Source: Lepraria neglecta | Taxonomy: Eukaryota > Ascomycota > Lecanoromycetes > Lecanorales > Stereocaulaceae | Assembly: GCA_033220425.1 (NCBI GenBank) | Contig: CM065651.1 | Span: 372,001-436,000, forward strand | Length of the DNA: 64,000 bases | Direction: 5' to 3' | In this document: positions 1 through 11,810 of the stretch, piece after piece | Layout of the letters: the number at the start of each line of letters is the position of its first letter | Position numbering within the stretch: the first letter of the stretch is position 1 | Notes under the pieces: generated by a model | Told to the model about the DNA's origin: nothing | Seen by the model: only the letters and a program-made list of their open reading frames with translations | Databases searched by the model: none | Made by a program: the position numbers and the translations under genes

Positions 1-1138
1 ATGAAAGGTGCTTAGCTAACGCGTTGGACGAACACGCGTCTGGCGTGAACAGCGGGGCCTGTCAAGGAGACATTGTGTTTCGTACCTTGGGTGATTCGTC
101 ATTCACTTCTGACTAGGTGTTCGGAATGGGAAAAACTACACCAAAACCTTACTTGATACAAATTTCAAGCCCATTCAAATATTCCTACTTGCAAATATGA
201 TTATTTTCAGTCTACCATATCTAGGTAGCTCACAAGTTCGCAAACTTTAGTGTGGTGTGTTCTAACAAGATTTGTACAAGCGTCTTCCAGTGGCTACTTG
301 CCTCAATCGAGCTATTGGCTTGGTGGCTTTCCCATGCTATTCAGAAAAACAATTCGCAAGTACCTACCTAGACTCGGACTTTACCGTGAGACGTCAAACA
401 ATAGTCAGCACATCGTTGGTGTGAACAAGGCACTCCAAGACCCAGAGCTCACATGTAACCCCAGTGCATCTACTTAAAGCAGCGTGTTCAGAATGTTGGC
501 GCAGGCCACCTGCACAAGCAGCAGATGAAAGGTGTTTGGAAGATGAACAAAGACACTCAGCTCGATACGTCAGAGCGAAGTAAATAGTAGGATGGTCAAT
601 GTCAGTTGATTGATCTACCCAGTGAATATTTGACTTAGTGAATTCTCCCTGGTGCAGAACTCTCTATATATGCCCCAGAGCAGACTTTTCGCATCAGACA
701 TGAAACACAATCACGCAACAACTCTGACTGCACTAGCCCAACTAGATCAAGTAAACCCTTGAACACTGTACAGGACCAAATTCTTCGCGTATGACATTTA
801 GGCCGGCCCTTGACATTTATAGCGCTTATTGACGAGCTTAAGATATTTATCCTGCGTCAGATCAGGTGGGTCGGAGGGTTCGGTAGGCGGGGGATGGTCT
901 GTAGGCATGTGGGAGGCTTTATAGGGGCTATTGGTGTTGATTCAGTTGAAAAGGAGTCGAATATGCAATAAAACGACTACAATCAGAAATTTTTGAAATT
1001 CAGCCTTATAGGGCTGGCCGGCAGGGCAGTGCAGCCAGTTGGGAAAGGTCAGGTTGACTGGCCTCCTCTTTTATCGTGGCTTTAACTAAGTTCCGTCACA
1101 GTTGGCTTTGGTTTGGGGAGAGGACCGGCAGCTAAGGA
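1..1138. other. No recognisable gene
   Basis: Only short open frames without recognisable motifs occur here. The right part lies downstream of the kinase relic that ends at 1139. No tRNA-like fold, inverted repeat or transposase piece was seen. Confidence 0.6.
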
Positions 1139-2294
1139 CTACATATCTACTGCCATGGTATATCCCTTTCCTTTAAGGACAAGAGGATTAACCCCATATA
1201 CCTCGCTATTAGAGAGATCAGTACTATTCTTCTCAGAAGGAAAAGGGACCCTTACGGAGCGACAAAGTCAAGGGTACCGCAGACTGTTTTCACCCTTCTC
1301 GAGAGGCCTTTCCGCTTACCAGAAAAATTCGTGGAGTGGCCAAAATCAGTCAAGATTACCCTAGCATTGGCCGCTATGGTGCTCATTAACACATTTTCAG
1401 GCTTCATGTCTCGATGAACAATCTTGAGACCGTGTAAATATTCGAGGGCTTGAAGCATTTGAAACACTGTCACACAAGCCTCATTGGCAGTGATCCAATT
1501 GTCCCTTTTTCGAGAGATATAAGACAAGAGGTCCCCGCCCGCCACGAGGTCTTCGATGATGTAGCTACACGCGTCAGCTATGATTCGAGAAGCGGAGAGG
1601 CATCGTACAGGGTGCTCTCGGTAAAGAAGTATCCCTCGACGTGGATAATATTGGGCTGCGCATGCCATTAGCCACAGCCACTCGCTAATGCCTCGACTAC
1701 AGCTCTTACATGGCGCAAGTCCTTAAGTAGGTCCACTTCCCGTCGAAGCCTATTGCCAAAATCCGGCTGCTGAGCTCGCATTAGGGCTGGGTTCTTCAGA
1801 ACCACGATCTTGCAAGCCGTTTGCCTTTGGCGGAAACAATCTATAGCCATCACGACTTTGCCATAGGCTCCATTCCCCATTTTTCGATCACTAAGAGTTT
1901 AAAGGTTCATAAAAGCCTGTTACCTGTCAGCGTGATATCCATCGAATCCCGTTGCAACTGACCTTCTGCTCCTACTCCTGGACATAATTTGCGTCCTCCC
2001 ATCGTTCTATCGGCAGCGTTGCAGGCGTAGCCATAAAGAAAAACACAAATCCATCGCAGAGACGTATTTGATCTCCACAACTCAGTAGGACAGTGTTCCC
2101 TTTGCCTACCAATGACTCTGTCCAACTGTAGCCCCTTTTACGTCTCCAGTACGACCCATTCGTAGATTAATCCTCGGCATAGACCGAGCCTTGGACAGGC
2201 CCGACGTCTGGCTCGTAGACGGTGGAGTAGATCCGTAAATGATGATTTGAAACGGAGAGATCCTTACGGATGAACTGACTGTTGAGGTTAGCAT
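1139..2294 (-). pseudogene. FHA-domain Ser/Thr protein kinase relic (Chk2/Rad53-like)
   Basis: The catalytic domain can be rebuilt across introns 1709-1656, 1608-1565 and 1255-1206. It shows a glycine loop (GNGAYGKV), the ATP lysine in ACKIV, the catalytic loop HRDMKPEN, TDFG, and then GTLDFVAPE joined exactly across the third intron. Upstream, a stretch reading GDQIRLCDGFVFFF near 2060-2010 looks like the end of an FHA domain, but it is in a different frame from the neighbouring pieces. A 33-nt intron (about 1938-1906) would be needed to join the kinase start, which is short for a fungus. The decisive lesion is a TAG at 1141-1139 where the family has the invariant Trp after VDM (subdomain IX, DxWSLG). 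Nothing kinase-like follows in any frame, so the C-lobe is lost. FHA kinases of this group act in DNA-damage or meiotic checkpoints; this copy is inferred to be inactive. Confidence 0.75.
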
Positions 2295-3029
2295 TTGTAA
2301 GTTGATCGAGCAAGCAGACTCACCAGCTCTTGGTATCCCTTCCTATCAAAATATCTGCGCCACAATCAATGTCATAGCTACCTATATGAGTCAGAAGGGG
2401 AGAGTGTCAGCTGTAGACACACGACGAGCTCACTCAGGTCTGCCATCCAAGCTTCTTAGAAGATTCCTGAGAACACATGGTGAAAGTAAACAGTGCGAGT
2501 GAGCCCATTAATGTGAGCGAAGTCTAGTGAGATGGATTGGGAAGAAGACATGAAAGAGACACGGTCACAGTCGAGTTCACAAAGGTGAGTTGAAAGCTTG
2601 GAGAGATCACTTTAGGCAAAGGGAGCCATTGGAAAAGCTGATGGACCCTTCTTAGCAAGCGCAGCTGCACACTGGCAACCTCCACCGCCTTCCACACCCA
2701 CCAAAGGCAACACCACCTCACTTCCAGCACGGACAGCTTCGATTCTCAAGCTCCGAACAAATAGAAGCTCGGCGATCTCGAGCTCAAGCTCCGGGGGATC
2801 ACCTTGGCGCGCTAGCGGCTCCAAGCGAATCCTCGCTCACACAAAAGCTTCCCCGCTTGAACTTCGACTTCTATCTCATCAGCATCAACCTCATCTCAAC
2901 AACGAGTAAGTTGCCTTCAAATACCTACAACATCAATCCCCATAGAATCTTAACACTCCTATGCCGTTGATGGATGCATTGAAGCAGTTGCTAATGTTTT
3001 GATTTCGCCAGTTTACCTAGTTGTTGACC
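2295..3029. other. Upstream region and 5' leader of the eL41 gene
   Basis: No protein gene was seen. A probable 5' UTR intron of the eL41 gene runs 2906-3011, with donor GTAAGT, a GCTAAT branch-like site near 2990 and acceptor GCCAG, ending 18 nt before the ATG. A leader intron is common in fungal ribosomal protein genes. Confidence 0.55.
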
Positions 3030-3217
3030 ATGAGAGCGAAGTGGAGGAAGAAGCGCGTTCGACGCCTCAAGCGTAAGAGGAGAAAGACGAGAGCTCGCAG
3101 GTAAGACTCCCTCAACTTCTTGATGGGCATGAAGCTTCCCGGCTTCCAATTCATGGCCTTCGATCATGCATCTTGAGCAAGGCACGTGCTAACATGACCT
3201 TCTCTTACAGCAAGTAA
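3030..3217 (+). CDS. RPL41: 60S ribosomal protein eL41 (25 residues)
   Basis: Exons 3030-3100 and 3211-3217 encode a 25-residue, almost entirely Arg/Lys peptide that starts MRAKWRKKRVRRLKRKRR and ends in RARSK. This is the full length and character of eL41, the smallest ribosomal protein, which sits near the subunit interface of the 60S particle. The 110-nt intron (3101-3210) has donor GTAAGA, a branch-like GCTAAC near 3188 and acceptor TTACAG. It splits the penultimate codon (AG|C, Ser), so only the last two codons lie in exon 2. The gene is too short for ordinary ORF length cutoffs and is easily missed. A second intron probably lies in the 5' UTR (2906-3011). Recognition rests on near identity to the conserved family sequence. 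Confidence 0.93.
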
Positions 3218-3849
3218 ACACACCACTTACTCGATCTACGACTCCATCCTCCCTCTACACACATCTCATCGCCAAAACACACATACCTCGAGCTATTTCA
3301 ACCAAAATACCTACCTACGAAGCACGATTACACGGATGCGGAGGCATTGTCAAGGAGAGGGTTTGGGTATGCCAAGGATGGATTGGTTGAAGGAGAGATT
3401 GCGGGCGTCTCAATAATATCTTGTCGAGTGGAAATTGGGTGTTGCACTTGCATACAGCATGCTGTGAATAAGCGGACGACCTGTGAAAAGGGCTTACTAC
3501 AGCATCATACTTGTGATAGAATTCGAATGAAATCGAAGGTTGAAGCTTTGCTTCTATCAAGAAATCTTTGTGCCCCGTGTGCTGTCTGACAATCTTATGT
3601 GTGATACAATATGAAATGTATGCTTCGTACATATGGTCCATGAGTACCCAGGAAGTGGGAGCTTCGCTGCTTCAAGAATAAATTGTGGCGCAGGTGCTGT
3701 CACTAATCCGTATATACGGCGCCATATGAACTCCATGCCTCAGAGAGATGGTCCATGCTGTTCTTAGGCTAACCCAAACCCCTGCTTTTGAATAGTTCCG
3801 CCAACGCCTCGCTATGCAACGCCTCATAGAACCCTACGTAAATGCCATG
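3218..3849. other. Convergent intergenic region
   Basis: This holds the 3' flank of the eL41 gene (plus) and of the AP-2 mu gene (minus). A 108-codon open frame on the minus strand (3641-3315) has no family resemblance and overlaps the presumed eL41 3' UTR. No other structure was seen. Confidence 0.5.
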
Positions 3850-5290
3850 TCAGAACCTAGGAAGCTGTTAGCTAAAATCGTTCCACGCAGCCTGCCGCTT
3901 GATAGTGCACATACCTAATCTCATAGCTCCCAGCCCTTGTCATATATCGCACCCACTTAACACTCCCATAATTACTCTTCTCAAACACCTTCAAATACCT
4001 CACCAACAACCCCGAACTCGTAAACATAAGCAGCGAGAAGCTCAGACTCAGCGGCGGTCTACTCCAAGCCTTCTGGTTCGTCATAGACGTCAAAGACGCT
4101 TCCGCAGAAAGCACATACTCGCTTTGTCCCGTGAATCTCGGAATCTTCCAGACAATATTGTTTTGCTCCGGCTCATACTTGGCTTTGCCTTGGGACACCC
4201 GCTCTGTGATCCTCGCTGCGTTCAGAGGTGTAGGTACTCGCACGACGACGTTCGTGGCAAAGAGTTTGCTGCCATAGTTCGCTTTGATAGCTATGCTGTA
4301 TTCGACTTTCGACCTGCCTATCTCGTTCACGATAGCATGAACTTTGAACGGCAGGTTGACGTTCTCCGTAGCTCGATACCGCATGAGTTCGAATTCGCCA
4401 TCAGGCGGTACGAAGGAGATGATCCTATCCGCATCGAATTTTCCCAGCTTGACACATTGATGGAATTGACAGTCCTCAAGCGTTACGCTCCCAGCAGCCG
4501 CCTTCGTAGCTTTCGTTCCCGCCTGGTTCCCCGAAGGATGGGAGAGGCTGTCCCCATCTAGCAGTAATCGATCGTTAAGACCGAATTTACATTCAGGCGT
4601 TCCGGAGAGATATGCACGCATAACGATTTGTCCATTGACATCTGCTCGTAGCACTGTTCCCGTAGCGGACATGAGGAGATTCACATCTTCGATTACATCA
4701 ACGAAGGCTTCGTTCTTGCGGTATCGGATATCTGAGCGGCGCCAGGAGAGGGCACCTGTGGCTTGCATTGTGATTCGGGAGGAATCTTCCATTGTTCGTT
4801 CGGATTTGACGCCTTCGGTCGTTATGTACATCTTTAGTGTATCTGTTTCTGTGTTTTGGGGGTAGCCGAAGTCGAGGATCTCTGGTAGTATACATCAGTC
4901 CCATGCCCCTGTAAAGCCTCCATGCTCTCCCTGGCAGGATGTAGCTTGCTCACCATCCAACAGCTCATAAACAAGCACAAAATTATTCTTCACAGCCTCC
5001 TCATCAAACTTCCCGAAATACCCCCTCCCCAGCCCTACCAGCCTATACAAGAACTCAAACACCAGCGCCGCATTGGCATTGCTCTTCGTTATCGCCACCA
5101 AGTATATATTCTCATGCTTGACATGGCTGAAAGTCGTAGACCCAAGAGTGAGTATGGGGGAGCGGACTTGGGCATTGGAGATGACTTGGATGCGGAAAAC
5201 GTCGGCGAGCCGTGGTCTGCAGTCGTTTCGAAAGGCGCGGAAGATGAGGTTCTCGCCTTTCTGGTTGAATATCAGGATACCGGAGAGCAT
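3850..5290 (-). CDS. APM4: AP-2 clathrin adaptor complex, mu subunit
   Basis: Spliced exons 5290-4954, 4881-3915 and 3856-3850 give 436 residues, the usual length of AP mu chains. Residues 1-140 form the longin-like N-terminal domain (start MLSGILIFNQKGENL); residues from about 170 to the end form the mu homology domain, ending in VKWVRYMTRAGSYEIRF. In the AP-2 complex this subunit binds tyrosine-based sorting signals in cargo during endocytosis at the plasma membrane. The N-terminal sequence and the GYPQNTETDTLK hinge favour AP-2 over AP-1. Introns are 72 nt and 58 nt. The second leaves a terminal exon of only 7 nt (last base of Arg, Phe, TGA); reading through it would replace the final Phe with a different tail ending VERF. 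AP-1 mu is a less likely alternative. Confidence 0.9.
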
Positions 5291-5604
5291 TTTAAAGGAC
5301 TGAGTTGCTGCTCCGCATTGAAGCTCATGCAGGTCGAGGCGATTTGGCCGAGGTCCCTTTCGTTCCTGGCACTAGTCTCGAATAGTGCTTTTTGCTGGTT
5401 AAGATGTTATGTTATACTACGTAGGGGAACAGTGTTCATGTATAAGCGTTCTCTGAAGTGACCAGTACGCAGATAGTTAGAACTTGTTTCATTAAATAGT
5501 AATAGTAACCAACTGTGGTTATCAAATGCTAAATTCACTACTCCGTGGTATCATCCGCGTTCATGCAATGCAAGAAGCCAAAGCGATGCCATCCTCAGTC
5601 ATCA
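5291..5604. other. Short intergenic region
   Basis: This is the upstream region of the AP-2 mu gene (minus) and the 3' flank of the transporter gene (minus). A 179-codon plus-strand frame reaching in from 4922 is antisense to AP-2 mu and is not taken as a gene. Confidence 0.5.
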
Positions 5605-7762
5605 TCAAACAGCCTCCTCGTGTCTCAGCCCCTGCCCTTCCTCTGGAGAACCACCATCCCCTGTGTCCTTCCCTACCCTATGGTATTTCTTCGCTACCTC
5701 AGCCTCCTCGTCAATCCTCCAAATAAAGAACGCAGCTGCCAGCGCCGCTACTCCTCCGAACCGCAACACCCACCCTACACTATCATCATACGGTACCCCT
5801 CGTGGTTTCTGCGTCAATTTGAAGATAAGGCTCGAGACTAACGTGGCAACGATCTGTGGTGCTGAGACAGCGACGTTATGGAGGCCGAGGATCACGCCCG
5901 CTTGGTCTTTGTGTCGACCTACGGCGCCGCCTTCACCATCAATGCTGTTATTGCGGCCGCAATTCCTAATACCTTCCCGCCGGGCGTTGGTGTCCCGTTT
6001 TGATATCTCAGCGGAGATGAGAGCGAATGGCGCCCAGAGTGACAGAGCCCAGGGAATGCCGACGAAGCCGGTTAGGACGGTGGCTTGAGTGGGTGTGCGA
6101 ATGAAGAACGTGAAGAACATACATAGCGCGAAGAATATTTGGGAGAGAAGCCAAGCACGGCGGAGGGTGAGCCATTTTATTTGGACAAGGTCCAGGAGGC
6201 GGCGTAGGCAGGCGTGGAGGCTTGCGGAGGGACTTGGGTGTGGGAGGAAGTAGGTGGACATAGAGGCGGAGAGGTGTCCTGGGGTGCCTGGGGTGTTTTG
6301 GTGGCCGGAGGATGGGGTCTTGATGGTGGGTTCGGAAGCGCGGTAAGAGGGGACGATGAAGAAGGGCAGGAGTATGTTGGCGGAAAATGAGATGATGGCA
6401 TAAATCAAGAAAGCAAAAGTGCCAATGCGAGTGGCTTCTTCCCACTCTTTCTCGATTTCGTCGGGGGTGAGGTTGGGGTGAGCAGCGAAATAGGGATTGA
6501 CGTAGAGCTGGCCGATGTAAGTGGTCATGTAGAAAAGGAAGCCGAACCAGCCCATCCAGGCGAAGAATTGGGCTTCGCAGACTTTGCGGATTTGAGGCGG
6601 TAGGCGGAGGGTTGCATTGAAGACTTGGCGGAAGAAGGCCAGAATGCCTGGGTTGGAATTGGGGGGATGACCTTCGAGCCGGGGATCGCGCTCGCGGATG
6701 TAGAGTGAAGAAATGAGGACTGTGCTGCAAAGGGAGAAACAGGCGATCACGGAGAGGACTTGGAACTGGGTCCTGCCCAGCCAAGGGAAGACTTTGGGGA
6801 GGTTCACATAGCCAGAGACAAAGGCGATGATATTCCCAACGCCAGTGATTCTGCCGGCCCAGGCATTCGCGTCCTCCTGTTGGTGAGTTGGTGCGTTGTC
6901 GACTATAAAGGCTCGAATCCCTGCTTGAACTTAGTGATTGTCAGCAAAGCATCATGTGTAGGAGTGTAATACCCATCTCACCCGCGTTGATTGCAAAGTC
7001 CAGTACATAGACGAAAACGGTCGCCCAGATGATTGTGCAGACTTGGACGCCGTGCGACATGGGACTTGCTCCAAAGAGCCCAAGGAAGCCATGCACAATC
7101 TCCCTTGCCCACGCCAAAGCTATAAACGCTATTGCTGTAGCAAAGGCCCCTGAAAGCATGAAAGGTATCCTCTTTCCCCATTTGGAGCGGCTATTGTCAC
7201 TGCGAATGCCTACATACGGCTGAACGAGTACGCCAGTCAGGGGTCCAGCTATCCATACAAAAGCGAGCAGTGACTTGCTCATGCCCAAAGAGAGGAGGTA
7301 TGGCTGTTCAAAGGGTCAACCATGCATAATTGACTGGACTCATTGAAGACCTACCGATCCATTTGACAGCTCTGTCGCCCATGCTATTTGCAGACTGCCA
7401 AATGGTCAACATGCATGTCTTCTCAATGACAGACGAAGTCGAGCATGGTATTCTCACCCTCCAATGCTCAAAGTCAGAATGAAGAGGTAGAAAACGCTCT
7501 TTGACTTCTCCTCTTCCTCTCCATCATTCCAGTCCAGCAGTTCTGTGGGAGTATCGTGGTCATCGATGTCGCGATCGCCTTGTGGCCGCTCAGGCGACAG
7601 CAGAGGCGAGCTCTCATTTAAATCTAAAGAACCTCCCCCACGTCTTTTGCCTTGTGCAGAACCTGGGGGAGTTCGCGAGTGTATTTGGTCATTTTCCTGC
7701 TCCTGTGAGTGGAAGCTCGACGTTCTAGAGATCGGCCGCGACGTTGGGCCGTCATGTGCCAT
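5605..7762 (-). CDS. GPH-type sugar transporter (sucrose/alpha-glucoside, Sut1-like)
   Basis: Exons 7762-7458, 7394-7355, 7303-6982 and 6920-5605 join to 660 residues. A hydrophilic Ser-rich N-terminus of about 90 residues is followed by around twelve membrane segments. Visible family marks are LQIAWATELSNGS at the start of the membrane part, the loop GIRSDNSRSKWGKRIPFM after the second or third helix, NAGIRAFIVDNAP in helix 4-5 and the ITGVGNIIAF stretch. These fit the glycoside-pentoside-hexuronide:cation symporter group, including fission yeast Sut1, which carries maltose or sucrose with protons. The exact substrate cannot be read from the sequence. Three introns of 63, 51 and 61 nt have standard ends. 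Its ATG faces that of the Nhx1-type exchanger about 0.8 kb away. Confidence 0.85.
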
Positions 7763-8571
7763 GAAATTCTAGGAGATATTGCTACCGAGGATAGGCGTTG
7801 CTGGGCTGAATCAGGATCCGCGGCGTATAGAGTGGTTGCTAGGAATTGGGGGATTTGAGCAGAACAAAGGGTGGTTCGTTGTGATATCAAGTTTGCAAGG
7901 GTATGCCGGCGACCTTATGAGGTTGTGAACGCTTCCATCATCAGCTATCCCCGACTAGGACCGAGATGCAGGGTCAAGTGGCAGTCTGGGTCACTGGGTC
8001 ACTTGGATGGGTGAACGGCGTTGCGGGCAAAGGTGGATTCTGGAGGAATTAACCAAGCTCCTTAGGTTGTGTAACGGATACAATGTGCAATTGCTTGACC
8101 AGAGACAAGGAGAAACAGCAGTCCTTCGCCAAGGCCTGACGTGGGATTTAATCGCGGGCACCCCAACCTTATGCAGATCATTGTCGTTTCATAAATCCAC
8201 GAAGCGCTTGGCACTTCAGGCTTGACATTGCAAAGAAGATCCAAGAGTATAAGTAGTATATACCATGTAATCTAATTACTCAAATAGACCAGTACGAGGA
8301 AGGGCGATTGGAATTATCGAGAGGCGTACATTATGCGGACTTATCCAGTCGAGGCTGCTTTTCGCGGCATAAGCTAGCGTACTTTACGAGCTCACTAAGG
8401 GTTATCCCTGTTGTACCCAGCTAAGGCATCCATCACCATCAAATCATGCATTGGAATCTGAACAGAACGTCAATGCTCTCAGTGCTGTGCTGCTCAGGTC
8501 AACTCCACGGTTGATGCAGGTGCTCGCATGCGTTCATCCAAGAAGTCGCCTACTCCTTCTGCCCGCACGGC
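7763..8571. other. Divergent intergenic region between sugar transporter and Nhx1
   Basis: This probably contains both promoters. Open frames here are short and without motif. No strong palindrome or repeat was noticed. Confidence 0.45.
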
Positions 8572-10794
8572 ATGGCTTCTCTCATTGGAAACACCATCTT
8601 TGAACTCTTGAGTACGAGATCTGTCTCTTCTTGCTCTGGGGCTCCGCTGACTCTTATTTTCCTTACAGAACGAGAAAGCGAAGATGCCGACCCTGAGGAT
8701 GGGGGTGGGTCAAAGCATACAACGTCCGAAGCCAACAGTCTAGCTGACAATGATACCATGCAGAGCCTGAGGTGGGCGAGAAGGAGATCTACTCTTCATG
8801 GGCCTTATTCATATTGATAATGCTCCTCATCGTCGCCCTTTTCGCAAGTTACATGCTACAGCACAAGAAAATTCAAGCTGTACACGAAACCGTCCTATCG
8901 ATCTTCGCCGGTAGGAGCTCCCCAGACTAAGCGCCTTGCCCATCGCGATAATCTTGCTGAACCTACATAGGTATGGCTGCTGGCCTTGTCATCAAATTGA
9001 CCGAGGGTACCTTCATCCAGAATACGGTCAGCTTCGACTACCAATTCTTCTTCAATCTACTACTTCCTCCTATCATCCTCGCCTCTGGATACGAGCTGCA
9101 TCAGGCCAACTTCTTTCGAAACATTGGGACTATCTTGACGTTTGCGTTCGCTGGAACATTTATATCCGCAATCGTATTGGGCTTATTTCTGTGGCTTTGG
9201 ACCCGAATCCCGCTGGATGGATTTCAGATCTCCTTCGTTGAGGCAATATCAGTGGGCGCTACACTGTCGGCGACGGATCCAGTAACAATTCTTGCTATCT
9301 TCAATACGTACAAAGTGGACCCGAAGCTATACACGGTGATCTTCGGGGAGTCGATCTTAAACGATGCGATTGCTATTGTAATCTTCGACACTGCACAGAG
9401 ATACAAGCCAGATGGAAACCGAGGCCATGCCTTGACGATTACAAGCTTCTTTGAGGCCATCGGCATCTTTTTCCTCGTATTTTTCGGCAGTCTAGTAGTC
9501 GGGGTCGTCGTCGGGGTTGGAACAGCGCTTTTGCTAAAATTCACGCTGGTCCGCCGATTTCCAAAGATCGAGAGCTGCTTGATTATCTTGATTGCATACG
9601 CAAGCTACTACTTTGCTAACGGAGCCATGATGTCTGGTTCGTAATTCCACGAGTGTCTTTCACCAAAGCTATGCTAATACTCTACTAGGTATCGTCAGCC
9701 TTCTTTTCTGTGGCATCACATTGAAGCATTACGCCTATTACAACATGTCACGACGTACACAACTGACTACGAAATACATGTTCTCAGCACTCGCACAACT
9801 GTCTGAAAATTTCATCTTCATCTACTTAGGGTTGACCTTATTCACCGAGGCAAAGTTATATTTCAAGCCATTGTTCATACTGATTACCATCATTGGCATT
9901 TGCGCCGCCAGGTGGTGCGCAGTATTCCCTCTATCCAAGGCTATCAACTGGTTCATTCGTTACCGCGCCAAGCAGCGAGGGAAAGACGTGGCCGACGAGC
10001 TTCCTTATTCTTATCAAGTTATGCTTTTTTGGGCTGGGTTGCGCGGCGCCGTCGGCGTTGCACTGGCTGCTGGCTTGACCGGAGAGCACGGTCATGTTCT
10101 ACAGGCTACGGTGCTTGTGGTCGTGGTGCTCACTGTCATCATCTTTGGTGGCACCACAGCACGCATGCTGGAGATCATGGGAATTCGGACAGGCGTGGTC
10201 GAGGAGATCGATTCGGACGACGAATTTGACATCGAAACAGCTACTAATGGTACTTACTACAAAAGTAACGCCGTTGGCTATGTGCCGCGACGCAAGGGTA
10301 GTGGTGCTCAATTCGACAAGAATGGGCTTCGCGTAAACGGGGGCAACGGCTCTGCACATAGCAGCTATAGTAGTGGGACGCCCACTGTAAGTCCTCCAAA
10401 TAGGCCTACGTCTCGGAACAATTCGACGGTCGGTCAGAGGGAGAGAGACGCATTCCAGGTACAACAATCTCTGCTGGCCCGCGGTGAGGCGCCCAGCGAT
10501 GAAGAGGACCTCTACTCCGATAGTGATCTCCCACAAGCCGCCAGAACTCGTTCACCAAAACGAAAACCATCTCCGCTTAACAGAACTGGGACAGCAGGAT
10601 CATCTCATGCTGCCTCGAGTCATGCGCCAGAGAGTGATACCCATCTGAGTGCCGGAGCAGCCCTCAGTCAACTCTTTTCGGGCACATCAGAGGAACAGGC
10701 AGCTTGGTTTACGCAGCTTGATGAAGGATTCATTAAGCCTAAATTATTACTTGATCAAAACAGAAAGGGAGGCGGCCATGGCGGCAGCGTTTAG
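8572..10794 (+). CDS. NHX1: Endosomal/vacuolar Na+(K+)/H+ exchanger, Nhx1 type
   Basis: Exons 8572-8611, 8669-8704, 8764-8910, 8971-9636 and 9689-10794 give 664 residues. The protein has about 12 membrane segments followed by a hydrophilic Ser-rich tail of about 200 residues. Family marks: FFNLLLPPIILASGYEL (amiloride-site region), SATDPVTILAIF, FGESILNDAIAIVIF with the conserved Asn-Asp pair, and LFWAGLRGAVGVALA. CPA1 exchangers of this type swap luminal protons for Na+ or K+ in late endosomes and vacuoles. The first two exons are inferred from splice sites and frame; they encode a short acidic N-terminus and are the least certain part. The fourth intron uses donor GTTCGT rather than GTAAGT, fixed by continuity of the conserved MSGIVSLLFCGI segment. 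Confidence 0.88.
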
Positions 10795-11810
10795 CTATTT
10801 GAGGAGTTTTCTTGGGAATACCATACATTTGATCGGATAGAAGTACTCAGACGGAGGCGTTCGGGGGAATATGTATTATGTGCCTCGATTGGCTTCATCG
10901 CAAGATGTCTTGCAGATCTTTCTTTGCGGCTTGTGAATATCCCGCATACATGCGATGCCGAAATTTTGACATAGCCCTGAATGCGATGGCGGACAGCTGG
11001 CACTTCACAAGTCACGATTACGTGGTAGGTTAGGCAAAGCGGCAGAACCGCAGCAAGAGGAGCGAGGGGCAAAGCCTTGAAGGAGTCGAGTTTGTGACTG
11101 GCAGAAGTTGGCCGAGAATAGAGGAAGCTAGCCGTTCTAGTGCTCAAAGGAAAATCAGCAGAAGTTCAAGGGATAAGGTACTCTAACGCTGCCTATGAAA
11201 CGTGATGCGCCCGATGAATAAGAACCCTTCGGAGACAAAATCAAGTAATCGATCATTGTAGCAGTTCACATAGACGGCCACCTTATGAAACTGATAGAAT
11301 GATGGTATTTCCATTTAATATGTAGCTGTAGCAAAATCATGTAGGGGAGGGAAATTCAACGTCCACACTCGCGAAACTCACGGGCAATTTCTGGTCGCGT
11401 TCGGCCTTTGGGTCAAGAAAGCCAACCACGCCTTGGAAATGGAGCGCCTTCCGGCAATCTCTTCCACAACCATCCATCCCCTCTCCCGACACCTTCCACC
11501 ACCACCGACTACCTCGTCGTCGCCCCCATCCCAGCACAGAATCCCGTCAATGGCAAGTCACGCCCTGACTGGCCACATCGCTCTGCCGCGCTACTGAGGG
11601 ATAAAAGGATCTGCGTCAGATGTGCCTACATTAAGCAGACTGACCACTCCAGTCATCCGAGTCACACACCCTCAGTAGCCTCATCATCCATCTTGATCCT
11701 CTCCACACCAACGTCGTCAGCCCATATGAGCTCTCCTCGACAAGGGAGGCAATCGACAACGGCCAAGCAGGGAAATTACATGGCCTGCGTACACTCCGCC
11801 TAAATACACG
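10795..11810. other. Intergenic region upstream of INO80
   Basis: No gene was recognised. Open frames at 11408-11803 (plus) and 11337-11537 (minus) are Ser/Pro- or Trp-rich with no family match and probably cover the INO80 leader and promoter. Confidence 0.5.

Noticed and set aside
3315-3641. 108-codon minus-strand frame downstream of eL41
   Set aside because: It lies in the presumed eL41 3' UTR, has no homology features, and Met is followed by low-information sequence.
3899-4561. 220-codon plus-strand frame
   Set aside because: Antisense to the AP-2 mu homology domain, with repetitive Arg/His composition and no recognisable motif.
6008-6784. 258-codon minus-strand frame overlapping the sugar transporter
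   Set aside because: It is an alternative frame of the transporter exon on the same strand, rich in Pro/His/Arg, with no domain. The overlapping frame encodes a clear transporter.
8573-8817. Continuous 81-codon frame as the N-terminus of the exchanger
   Set aside because: It runs into a stop in the wrong frame relative to the conserved YSSWALFILI helix. Splicing through two short introns gives a continuous protein instead.
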